NCBI GenBank assembly: GCA_905182995.1
Contig: CAJJDP010000019.1
Span: 213,600-277,599, forward strand
Direction: 5' to 3'
Origin: Paramecium octaurelia
Taxonomy: Eukaryota; Ciliophora; Oligohymenophorea; Peniculida; Parameciidae
DNA length: 64,000 bases
This document shows positions 12,658-23,665 of the stretch, piece by piece (positions within the stretch are counted from its first letter, which is position 1; every line of letters starts with the position of its first letter). The position numbers and the translations under genes are program-made. The notes beneath the pieces are model-generated. The model did no database searches and had not been told where the DNA came from. It saw only the letters and a program-made list of their open reading frames with translations.

Positions 12658-13449
12658 TTTATATTTATTTAATGATTTTTAAAATTTTATAAAGCATTTA
12701 TTCAAAGATAGTATCTACACTGAAATTATTATCTTATAGATACCATAAATAAAGAACTAAGATTAACTGGTATTCTATAAAATCATGTCATATAATAAAG
12801 TATTGAGTACCAATTAAATTACAAAATTATGTAGAATTTCATTGAGAACATGCTAAGAGTTATTGATTCAAACAAATTTCTAGCTGTATATTGCATTAAT
12901 TGTTATATGAAACCATTTAAGAAATATGTAACTGATATTTATCCATTTTAAAAAATCACAACTCGATTTTACCTTTGTTTATGGATTTCCTCGTCTCTGC
13001 ATAACCCCTAAGGATGGATTCAGTTCAAGATAAGAAAAGAGCTTGATTAAGTTATTTTTTAAAAACAATTAATTTATGTATTATATTATTCTCTTAATTT
13101 TGCTAGCCTTGGTATTGTATTACTTTTTGACTTGCAGATGTTAGTTGGATTATGTGGCTAATGATCTTAACACTTCAATCATTAATAGATGCAGTATTAT
13201 TAAAAAAGTATGCATATCCATTTTAATCGAAATAGAAAATGTTTTACTATACACCATATTTATTCACAGGATTGTTATAAGCTATTATTGCTTCTAAAGT
13301 TTAAGATGTGGATCCTAAACTAAAATTCGTGAGGGAATATGTAGATTTCGGAAAGGATTTTGGTTGTTTCGCATTGGATTGGGGAAGTTACGAAGGGAAA
13401 ATTAGTGAGAAAGAAGCAAAAATGACAGAAGGTAAGCCTTTGGTCGTTG
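12145..13449. repeat. first copy of a 1305-bp direct repeat ending at an N
   Basis: Bases 12145-13449 recur at 13451-14755 with an offset of 1306. All parts compared (start, middle and end) are identical. The copies are separated by a single N at 13450, and the repeat ends exactly at that N. Best read as the overlapping end of a contig placed next to its neighbour without merging. Confidence 0.9.
13152..13449 (+). pseudogene. truncated duplicate of the alpha/beta hydrolase 5' end (assembly artefact)
   Basis: Identical to the first ~300 bp of the hydrolase gene at 14458-15604 and cut off at the N at 13450 in the middle of the codons for GKPLVV. Not expected to exist as a separate locus; listed so that the partial gene is not mistaken for a paralogue. 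Confidence 0.85.
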
Positions 13450-13450
13450 N

Positions 13451-13963
13451 TCTCTTTAATGTGTTCTCTCTTTTCCCTATTTCTAGCCATGAAATCTTAT
13501 TTTTATTTATTAATCATCTCAGCATTTTTTATTGATAACTCTCTATTTAATAATTTTAGATTGTTACTTAATTTTTTTATATTCCTCTAATTTAATTTAT
13601 TCCATTGCTTTTTTAATCATTTCCAGTTGTTCTTCTTATTGTTTTTTTTGATCATAATTTAATTATTATTTCTCCTTCAATTATGCTTCACCATTTTTTT
13701 GATTTAGCTTTTTCTAATAAAAAATATATAAACTTCATTACCTATTCAATCTGTTAATGATGATTCATTTTTAAGTCAATCATAGATTAAGTTTTCTTTT
13801 TAGTTTCATCAATTCTCTTAGATAACTGAGCATCCCCTCGCTTTAATAACTTAAGACGATTCTTCATTAATTGAATATCCTTCTCCGTCTCTTATCTTTA
13901 TTTTCTAGTGTGCCAAACGGTTTCCTCCGTTTCCCTTTAAAATGATTATGGAGAGGTTTTCAT
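13451..13963 (-). pseudogene. truncated duplicate of the coiled-coil gene 5' end (assembly artefact)
   Basis: Repeats 12145-12657, the first half of the minus-strand coiled-coil gene, and stops at the N at 13450. Contains the same 28-nt and 25-nt introns. Best interpreted as unmerged contig overlap, not as a second gene. Confidence 0.85.
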
Positions 13964-14755
13964 TTTATATTTATTTAATGATTTTTAAAATTTTATAAAG
14001 CATTTATTCAAAGATAGTATCTACACTGAAATTATTATCTTATAGATACCATAAATAAAGAACTAAGATTAACTGGTATTCTATAAAATCATGTCATATA
14101 ATAAAGTATTGAGTACCAATTAAATTACAAAATTATGTAGAATTTCATTGAGAACATGCTAAGAGTTATTGATTCAAACAAATTTCTAGCTGTATATTGC
14201 ATTAATTGTTATATGAAACCATTTAAGAAATATGTAACTGATATTTATCCATTTTAAAAAATCACAACTCGATTTTACCTTTGTTTATGGATTTCCTCGT
14301 CTCTGCATAACCCCTAAGGATGGATTCAGTTCAAGATAAGAAAAGAGCTTGATTAAGTTATTTTTTAAAAACAATTAATTTATGTATTATATTATTCTCT
14401 TAATTTTGCTAGCCTTGGTATTGTATTACTTTTTGACTTGCAGATGTTAGTTGGATTATGTGGCTAATGATCTTAACACTTCAATCATTAATAGATGCAG
14501 TATTATTAAAAAAGTATGCATATCCATTTTAATCGAAATAGAAAATGTTTTACTATACACCATATTTATTCACAGGATTGTTATAAGCTATTATTGCTTC
14601 TAAAGTTTAAGATGTGGATCCTAAACTAAAATTCGTGAGGGAATATGTAGATTTCGGAAAGGATTTTGGTTGTTTCGCATTGGATTGGGGAAGTTACGAA
14701 GGGAAAATTAGTGAGAAAGAAGCAAAAATGACAGAAGGTAAGCCTTTGGTCGTTG
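13451..14755. repeat. second copy of the 1305-bp direct repeat
   Basis: Copy of 12145-13449 that continues into the intact hydrolase gene, so this is the copy that belongs to the downstream contig. Confidence 0.9.
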
Positions 14756-15604
14756 TTTTAAGTGGTTTGACTGCTTCAAGGGTTGAACCTTATATAACTA
14801 ACTTTTTCTCTAAATTTTGCCAGAATTAATCTGATTGGAGAATTGTATTATATAATGATAGACTATTTAATAATAGGATCTATTTGGATCCATAAAGATA
14901 AATACTGCCATAGAAAGGAAACTTTCATCATGTAGAGGATTTTAGAAGAGTTTTGGAATATATTGCAAAACAACATAATAAAAGCACTATATATGCTATA
15001 GGCCATAGTTTCGGTTCCAATACGCTTCTAAAATATTTGGGGATGTGTGGAAGCAATGGAACTGACCCATTGATTAAGGTTGCTGTCAGTGTAGGAAATC
15101 CATATGACTTTCAACTTGGCATGCGATACTTAGAAGATAGTTTGTCTGATTCTTATATAAGGAAGCATCGATAAAGAATAGCGAGGGAGTAATCTTATGA
15201 ATTTAATAGTAAGAAAGATAGATCAATACTTGCCAATACCTAAGCATATCAATTTGGACTTGAATAAGGTGTAGTAAGCCAAGACTTCCCTAGAATTTGA
15301 TACCTATTTCACTAAACCAATATTTGGTGCACCTTCTGTTGACTTCCATTATTTATCGATTCAATGTACTAACTATATGGAGTTTGTCAAAATCCCTGTA
15401 TTTTTTTTGGGTTCTTTCGATGATCCAGTAATAAATAATAGGGCAGTCTACCCAAGAGACGCTATATTAAAGAATCCAAATCTAATTTCCTTAATGACTC
15501 AAGTTGGTGGACATATATCATGGTTTGAAGGAGTGCTTCATCCAAAAAGATGGTACTATAAACCTGTTTTGCAATACTTGAATGCGATTCATTAATTGCT
15601 CTGA
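14458..15604 (+). CDS. alpha/beta hydrolase, ABHD1/ABHD3/EMB8 (YheT-like) family
   Basis: About 370 aa. The catalytic triad is visible: nucleophile elbow GHSFGSN, acid in GSFDDPV and His in GGHISWFEG. Family landmarks LSGLTAS (after the first strand), AKTSLEFD and a C-terminal LHPKRWYY also fit. Members hydrolyse ester or phospholipid substrates; the substrate here is unknown. The frame between GMRYLED and the AKTSLEFD segment is kept only if a 22-nt intron, GTTTGTCT...TATAAG (about 15142-15163), is removed; it has an unusual GTT start and AAG end. The start is uncertain: the ATG at 14458 gives a hydrophobic N-terminus (MWLMILTLQSLIDAVLL), while an upstream exon is possible. Confidence 0.85.
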
Positions 15605-15850
15605 AATTTAAATATTTATGAAGATTTAATATGGTTTACAAACAATCCTTATCATATAATGGATCTATATATAAAAATAAATGATAATACCTATGTACTA
15701 TAAAATCAATTTCATTTGTCTTATAGTCATTTCATATTTTATCCAGATGTAAAGCCTTTTATCTATTATAACAATATATTTATATAAACATAATTGTAAG
15801 ACAATTTTACATTTAATAAATATTTTTAGAAAATTTAAATGATACTTATT

Positions 15851-16458
15851 TCAATAATAGGGTTTTCTTTAAAAGATTGACTTTTTGCCAAGGGCCCAAC
15901 TTTAATTGGTTTTAAAATTAGAAATGAAATGCTTCCCTTTTGAATTAATACTACCTGGCAATTCATAATCACCAGGACCAGGAGATGCAATTGACTTTTT
16001 AATGAATTCACAGTACTTATTTAGCACTACTGTTTTTCGGGGGACTAAAGAGAGTTGCACAAGCATTTTTGAATTTCGAATTAGTATAATTACCATATTT
16101 ATCTAATCCTTTAATTTCATAAGTACCCAAAGGCGGAACCTCAAATTTATGAACTTACCAAAATTTATCATAAATACCTTTTTAATTTAGTCTCACTCCC
16201 ATACTGTAACTGATTGGAGTTTCTGGTTATTGAGTAGAATAATGACCTGGCCCTGGGGTTTCTAATTACTTCTCCAATGGCTAGAATATACAAAAATAAA
16301 GTTACATATCTACCCAAACCAAATGTATAGCCTTTAGTTTTTAACTGTGTGAATCTTAGCATTCTAGCTCTTTTATGTAGTTCTTATTGTTTGCGTTCAT
16401 TAAAGAATTCTAGTTTCAAATCAATGGTTTCTGGAATTCCTTATAATTATGAATTCAT
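15851..16458 (-). CDS. sperm-tail PG-rich repeat (SHIPPO/ODF3-like) protein
   Basis: 186 aa with two introns (25 nt ending TAG and 22 nt ending AAG); spliced length is a multiple of three. STPGR-type repeats are visible: TFGLGRYP...TPGPGHYS, then PPLGTYEI, and SPGPGDYELPG with a following lysine-rich stretch. Proteins of this type are microtubule inner or associated proteins of cilia and other stable microtubules. It lies next to the CC2D2A gene, another ciliary gene. The shorter second-repeat spacing means a formal domain search would be needed to count repeats. Confidence 0.85.
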
Positions 16459-16514
16459 TATAATGAAATAATTAATAATTAAGATGGTAATGAATAAAAT
16501 TGATAAAAATGTTG

Positions 16515-19500
16515 TCACATATCGGCTGGTTTTGATTTATAGAGGACTGCAATAAATACCCATGTTGACAAGACATAGTGAGGGTATGGGAAACATCTAG
16601 TAATGCAAAGAAATTCAATGTCATCACTCATAATATCTGCGATTCCTGTGGCTTTGATCTCATCCCAAGCTCTTTCATAATCAACAAAGGAGAAGTTCAG
16701 AGGAAACCCATACATCTCTTTACTTCCTCTCACATGTTTTTCCTTTGATATTGCACAACTCTTACCTATTGTCGAATCAGCGCCTCCTACAATTTCTTTA
16801 AGTAATCCAGAGATTTCTAATATGTCCACTATTGATTGCTCTCATGATTTATCGGTTCTTGCTCTTCTTGATTCTATGGATCTTATTATTATTATTGCTC
16901 ATTGTTCTTTTTGGCCCCATATTCACTCTAACATAATAATGGATATATACTGCTAATCCAGTAGTTCTAATTCTAAACTTAAATGATTCCAGATCAAACA
17001 ACACTCTATCTCTTATAAATTCAGTCAATTATGCATATCTTTGATTATTGAACGTCGTCGTAAAGTGAGCCTTCTTCTGTCCTAGATCCTCAAATCTATA
17101 GTCTTTGATTTTATTCTTCAAAAACTTATCCAATTCATCTTGTACAAGAATTGATCTTTCCACACTTGGAACATCAAATACAAGTTCGTTTGAAATTGGT
17201 AAAATGCCTTTTGGGAAGAATGCTTTAATTTAATCTTTATTCAAGAGGGGTTCCCAAAAGTGAGTGTCCTCAATATTAAAATTCATTTCACTTGGAGTCT
17301 CTGTATTTTGGATGTTAATATAAATGTTCTAATTATCAAATATACATCCAATGTTTGTTAAGGGACATGCATCATCATCCACATCATTTAAATTTTTATA
17401 TCCTTTTGAAACAGTAAAACAGAATAATGTTTTAACATATTCTTAATTTTGAAAGACAAACACTTCACCAGTCTATGGATTCCACAACTCCACAAAATTT
17501 GACTTTGTGAATCTTCTCATAACATACTAAGTTTTGCCTTCAGGCAATCCCCTTCCCATAACTACATAATTTTTGATATCATCTCTTTTCAGTATCTTTT
17601 CGTCAATATACATAAAGAAATTGCACAATAACAGTGCATGTTCTTCAAAATCTCCTGCTCTTAAATCAATGAATTCTTAGCTGTTACAATAGATATCAGG
17701 TAAATCTCTAAAGACTTCAGTGTCATTTCTAAACGGGATCAACGAAACATATCTTGCTGCCTTTTCTATTGAATTTGCAGTAAAATCTATCTCTGGAGGT
17801 TTCAAGGGAGTAATGAATCTTGGCAAGAATACTGATTCCCCTTTTAGGTTCTCAGCCCAAAACTTAATATAACGATCTTTAAACTATTCTCTGTATCTAT
17901 TCAATTGTCGAATTCCGTACAAGAAGAGATTAGTACTCTCAGCTCCTGGGAAATAGGTAGTGGCACTTAAATCCTCATTGACTTTTATTGAAGGCTCCAA
18001 GGTCATTGTTAATTCTATTGTGGTTGGGATATGAGGATCTATAATATCGAAATTATTATGCAAATCTAAATATACTTTAATTGAATATACTCTATAATTC
18101 ATTTTATTAGGATGTCTGATTCCTTTGGTCCATCAGGAAATTCTCAACATTCAAAGTTCTGTAATTTAACAAGAACAATGGTCTATTGATTCTAAATCTT
18201 CCACTCATTTTTTCTTATTGAAATAGATTTAATAATGGTATGCTCACTGAACCTATATATCTTCTTGTAATTGTAAGTGTATGTTCCTAGGTATTCATAC
18301 CTTTCTATTTGAACCAACCAATTTGATCAAATAGGGTGAATGTAACCTTGTTTCTTGAATTAATCAAATCTTCAGGATCAAATTACTATTATTTAAATTC
18401 TCTTCCAATTCGAAAATCTATGAGTTCATTCCATTCTGGATTAACACCTTCAACTTCTGATGTCAATTAATCATCTTTTTTTCCAATGATTAACCTTTCA
18501 ACGTCAGCCTCATATTCCTCATCCTCCTATTAGCCAAATGCTTGCAATTAACCTGGCAATTGAGGTTTCTATTTCTTCTTGAGGACATCAATGTTCCTAA
18601 TGATCTTCACATTCTCTGATTGGATGTCTAATGAAACTTAAATAATGGGACTAACCTTTTTGATCTTCCCCAGCAATTCTATAGTTTCTTTGACTGAATT
18701 ATATTGATTTAATTTTTGTTTTACTTCTAATAGTTTACTTACATCAGATGACCTGATAGGGACATTATTTCCCTAAATAACCAATGCACTTATTTAAACT
18801 TCAGACAATTAAGTAGGGTTTTTCTTATCCAAATTTGTTCTTTTTTAAGGTCCTAACTTTCTTCTCTTTGTAAATATAGATTTGATACATTCTGCCAAAA
18901 GAGATGCAGCAGCTTCGAAATGAAATTCATTGACTACATTTTCAATAGAGATTAAACCACTCTAATTCTTGGCTCTCTTCAATTTGGATTCTATCTTTCT
19001 AGCTTATAATGTCTTTTAGATTGACAATAATCTTTATTTAGTTGCCTCATCGTTGATATAATCTCCTAAAATCTGGAATTGATCTTCCTTATTTTAATTT
19101 CTCAATTCCTTCTCATAATCCATTTAATCATCATCATCACCCAAAAACTAAGTTAATTCTCCATCTCTTTCAATTTATTGCTCCAACAAAGGAATCTTGT
19201 ATTTACTCAGTTGAGGCTAAACAAATTTTAGTTTCAATAATTATTGTCTCTTACTCTTAATATTAGAATATGGAACTACACATTCACCTGAAACTACTTC
19301 AGTCTGCTTATCCTATTTCTTAGTCAATTTTTCAAATAGTTCTTCATTCCTAGGATCATTAATATCAAAGTATTTCTCATCTACAATCATCTTCTCAATA
19401 TCATCAGCATCTCCCAGTTCATCTTCATATTTAGTCTCCAATTAATGATACTGCATATCAAGACTTTCAGGTGGCATTTTGGGACCGAAATCCGGCCATT

Positions 19501-20952
19501 CTGTTCTGAATGAGATGAACCCTTCAAATTCCTCTTCTGTCGATTTGTAATTCAAAGCTTTATTGTTTTAACTAATCAAGTCCTAATAACGAGTCTCTCT
19601 TATTGTCTTTCTACCTTATGCAAAATATGCTTCCTTCAACACAAATCCAGTACTGGTTATGGCATAAGATTTCTCACCTGGCAATTCTATCTCAATCTCA
19701 TCAATTAACTTGTTAATCAATTGCACCTTCCATATCCTCAGCTTAACACTTGTTGGCTTTGTAAACACGTACACCTAAAGTTTCTCCATAATTCTAGCCT
19801 CAAAAGATGGCCAATCTAAATTAACCTTTCTTGTTTATGCAACCACCTGATTGTTTATTACAATTTCTAATTGAACTCTAAAACTTCGTATCGTCTATCT
19901 TCTGGCCTCCTCTGCCTTACTTATTATCTAATCCTTATTACTTTCCTTATGTATTTCTATTTATTATAATATAAAATCCACTTCCTTTGTATTATCAGTT
20001 GAATTATAAAATCTGACACCTAACTTATAAGGAGATGAAGTAGCTCCAACTGTCTTTCTTTCCTCCTTTATGGTATCCCATTTTGCATATATCTATTCCA
20101 TCAATTTCTGTAAAGTGTCTATCTCTTTTCTTAACTCCTCTCTTAATCTTTCTTTCTCCAACTAAATCATTTCCATCTCCATCTTGGTATCATCTGGTCT
20201 ACTTTACAACTCTGTAGTTTCTTTTTCTAAAATGTTTAAAGTCTTCTAGTAATGAGGAATCAGAGCCAAATCTGCCCTCTTTCTATATTTCTTAATCAGA
20301 TATTTGAGATCTGCAACATATTAATCTTCCCTTGAAAATTGGGGATGATAAGAGAATTGTAATACTCCAATAAAGATGTCTAATCTGAATGGTAACTGTT
20401 TATTTTGGTTTTCTCTTGCACATCTTGAAGCAGGTCTTTGGTGCGTTTACAATGCCAGGTTTTCATCGAAATCAATTAGAAATAATCTTTAAATTTTTTC
20501 CTCAAAAAATTCTCTATCTGCAACCAAATTTCCATCATCATCGAAATAATAAAATTTTTATTCCGAAATCAGAGATTTTTCCAATCTTCTTTTATTCCAC
20601 TCTTATAATCCCATCTCTTCACCTGCCTTGAAAACACCATCCATCAAATACAAATTCAAATTCTCCAATCTTTATTTTCTCTATTCCTCTCCTTCATCTT
20701 AAACTTCTTTTTCATTAGCTCTCTTCGCTTCATGCACAGGTCGTTTATCCACTATAGGTTTACCACAATTCAACCATTCTTTCTCATCAATAATTGATTC
20801 CTATTTCTATTTTTGATTTTTACAAACAATCCTTAATTATGTGCCTCTGTCATCCTATCCACTTCTGCAAAGTAATTGCTCCTTAATACCTTCAACAGTC
20901 CCAATTTGAATTGAGCATCAGTTGATTTGCTATTGGGCGGCGGAGAGTTCAT
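16515..20952 (-). CDS. CC2D2A: CC2D2A, ciliary transition-zone protein
   Basis: About 1450 aa, close to the ~1600 aa of animal CC2D2A. The N-terminal half is helical. A central segment (RVQLEIVINNQVVAQTRKVN, then a C2-like block with VTFTLFDQIGWF and RRYIGSVSIPLLNLF) matches its C2 regions. It is followed by a transglutaminase-like fold (RAGDFEEHALLLCNFF, GRGLPEGKT) and the diagnostic C-terminus (YGFPLNFSF, IEFLCITRCFPYPHYVLSTWVFIAVL). CC2D2A is part of the MKS module that gates the ciliary transition zone. Introns seen: 23 nt at 20801-20823, and two of 23 nt near 16750 and 16910. One exon junction around 18120-18165 could not be resolved and may hide an intron or a one-base error. Confidence 0.92.
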
Positions 20953-21722
20953 TTAATTATTAATGAAATATATCAAATAAATTTAAAACACTGTTTTATA
21001 AGCCCTTATTGGTAAAAATATTAATTTTATCATCTCAAGAGAGATACGCCAAATTCCATTTGTAATTTTCTATCTTAAATTAATAGAAAATTACAATTCA
21101 ATAAACAAATTTATCCATCCACTCTCTTTATACTGATGAAAGCTGAATAATAAAATTGATTATAATTTTCATTATTATATTTTTATAAAAAATTCTTTTT
21201 AAAATATACTAATACATTTTTGTTCTGATTTCAGGATTCTAAACTTAAAATCTATTTAAACTTAATAACGAATGTCCTATTTGGATAATTTGAAGTTCTT
21301 TCAATGTATTTCCATAAAATAATACATGAAAAATATGAAGTTTATTCATATAAAACCTACATAATTAGGACAAAATGATGAATACTCAGAGTTTTGGATT
21401 TTTCTAAATCTGAAGAACTGTAAACACTTATATTTAGCATAGATAGACATTTCAATAAGGTATATTTGCAGTTTTTATCGAACTTATGACTTTCCAATAT
21501 CATCGAAGCAAATGATTAGCAAACATTTTAGTTTCTATCACTAAACCATCCAATATTGTATTGTCATTTATTTCTCTTAAAACACTATAGTTCGGGTATC
21601 CTTATGAAATGAAATCCATTTTTTATTGATATCAGATTTGATTTTACTTCCAAATGAGTACTTTTTTTTTGTACATTATTTAAGATGAATAAAAAATCTC
21701 GTGTAATTATTGAATATATCTT
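20953..21722. other. upstream spacer of CC2D2A containing a perfect inverted repeat
   Basis: No coding frame of note. The only structure seen is the 14-nt inverted repeat at 21060-21096. The spacer lies between two minus-strand genes and should hold the CC2D2A promoter. Confidence 0.5.
21060..21096. repeat. perfect 14-nt inverted repeat with 9-nt loop
   Basis: Left arm 21060-21073 (TTGTAATTTTCTAT) is exactly complementary to the right arm 21083-21096 (ATAGAAAATTACAA); spacer 21074-21082. It could form a hairpin or be a palindromic protein site. Chance occurrence is possible in DNA this AT-rich. Confidence 0.7.
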
Positions 21723-22918
21723 TCAATGATTCTTCTTCACAACTACTACATCTGGACCGTGATGCTGATTATGATGATGATTGGTTGCTAAAGCAGCTCC
21801 AACCAATGCCCCTCCCACCAGAGCACCTGCAACGACACCGCCGCTCACACCACTTTTTTGAGCGGGAGGTGGAGCCTACTATTCTATGATAACAGTTGTA
21901 TTCTATGGAGGTTATGGTGGATATTATGCTTAAGTTGGCTATGGTGGATATTATGCTTGAGTTGACTAGGGTGGGTATTATGCTTGAGTTGGCTATGGTG
22001 GATATTGTCCTGGGTTTGGTTAAGGCGGATATTGTCCTGGGTTTGGTTAAGGTGGATATTATCCTTGAGGGGGATATTATGCTTGGGGTGGATATTATCC
22101 TTGAGGTGGGTATTATTCAGGAGGAGGATATTATCCAGGAGGAGGATATTATCCTGGAGGTGGGTATTATCCTTGAGGCGGGTACTATCCTGGAGGTGGG
22201 TATTGTCCTTAAGGTGGGTATTGCCCTTGAGGTGGGTATTATTACCCTGGAGGTGGCTATTGTCCAGGAGGTGGCATTTAACCAGGTGGTAGGTTTTATG
22301 CTGGAGGAGGAGGTTAAACAGTGTGAGTTGTGACATTGACATTGACATTGACATTGCCTTATTGTTAGCTCAACCCCTAAAATCATAAGGATATTTATTA
22401 CTAATTTTTTGATCTATTCTGGACTGAGTGGGGATACTCTAAAGGCAATGAATTCTAAGAATTTATCATATGATCCTCTGGCTGATGTGAATGTGTGAAG
22501 TGGGAAGTGGTGTGAAAATGCTACGCCTTTGGCTACTCCACATTTATGAGATACTCCTTTATAAGTAGTAAATCCAAAGAGATTTATTTCTGTGCCCGAA
22601 AATCCATGTATCTCTTTGATATAATCGCCTAAGAATAGTGATGAAATAATTACCATCATCAATATTGAACTTCTCTTTCTTCGTTCCAGAAAATACTCCT
22701 CCAAGAAGTTTGAACTTCAAAGAACAATTTCCTTTCACTTATTTTCCATTGTTTCCCTTGTACTTAAGTTTGATTCCTATGACATGATCTTTATTGTATT
22801 ATATCTTGACCACGTTAATTTTAACAGGTTGTTCTAGCTTTGAGGTCTCTAAGATGTCATCGAAATGCTTATGATCGGCTCTTTCAACTCCAATTACAAC
22901 TTCAGGTATGTGAAGCAT
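21723..22918 (-). CDS. jacalin-like lectin domain fused to GQYPP repeats and a glycine-zipper tail
   Basis: 381 aa with two 25-nt introns. Residues ~1-165 look like a jacalin-type beta-prism: DGDYIKEIHGFSGTEINLFGFTTYKG, a GVAKGVAFSHHF segment and FLEFIAFRV near the end. The middle is about twenty GQYPP or PTQAQYPP units in which most Gln codons are TAA/TAG. The C-terminus has VVAGALVGGALVGAALA, a GxxxG glycine-zipper, followed by a His-rich tail (NHHHNQHHG). Jacalin domains bind mannose or galactose glycans; Tyr/Gln/Pro repeats occur in self-associating or secreted proteins; no signal peptide is evident. Lectin assignment is moderate; the repeat and tail are certain. Confidence 0.7.
22332..22356. 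repeat. hexanucleotide microsatellite (ACATTG)4
   Basis: Four perfect tandem copies on the plus strand inside the jacalin/GQYPP gene, read on the minus strand as alternating Asn-Val codons just after the second intron. Confidence 0.9.
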
Positions 22919-23138
22919 AATAAATGAGGATATATATTAATAATTACTTTTTTTCAATCATATCATTACCAATTAAAGGGTGTAATTAGTGTAAATAATT
23001 TTAAATTTCAATAATAATTTAAAAAAAAATGAACATTATTTCATACATTATTTCATACATTAAATAATAATTAATAATTATAATAAATATTTAATCAAAA
23101 TTTGGCAAAAACTTTCAAAATCTAAACATCTACCCCTA

Positions 23139-23654
23139 ATGATTATAATATCCTTTATTTAAAAATTCTAGATACAATTAGGTAAAAAGGTTTACGTTAT
23201 TATAAATTTTTTTTCAAATTTAAGATTTTAGTCCTATGCTTGTCAAATTGCAGTTGTAGTTCTAGTAACTTTTAACTCCAGCTAGTTACAACCTGAGCAA
23301 ACTTTTTTTATTTTTGATTGTATTATTAGTTCTTTAATAAAAAATGATATTGATAATAACAATTTCTTAATCTTAACATCAGAAAATACTTAATTTGGTA
23401 TCACATAGATAAAAGAGAATGGCAAATAGTTTATACTAAATTAAGGGCTGCCTTAGTTTGTAAGATAATTAGAATTTTTAAGAGTATTATTTCAAAATCA
23501 TATCTAAGAATATCAATTGATGATAATGCATGGCAAGAAATCCGAGCTTTATGAAATGATCATAAAGATGATTTTAATTGAAAGACAGAATATTACAGCT
23601 TTATTAAAAAATTTGAATGATGGATTTAATTAATCGATTTATATATAAATCTGA
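23139..23654 (+). CDS. unrecognised 171-aa protein
   Basis: Open from ATG 23139 to TGA 23652-23654 without introns. The middle and C-terminal parts have convincing coding character (QIAVVVLVTFNSSQLQPEQ, FFIFDCIISSLIKND, ELYEMIIKMILIERQNITA). No motif allows a functional call. It converges with the ZC2HC gene, whose stop is only 11 bp away. Confidence 0.65.
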
Positions 23655-23665
23655 ATTATTAATGA

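Noticed and set aside
12145-14755. Recent tandem gene duplication
   Set aside because: Copies look identical including spacer and introns, and the boundary coincides with an N; a contig-overlap artefact is simpler.
21896-22333. Long plus-strand open frames with Gly/Ile/Val repeats
   Set aside because: Shadows of the minus-strand GQYPP repeat, whose frame is uninterrupted under the ciliate code and linked by good introns to a folded domain.
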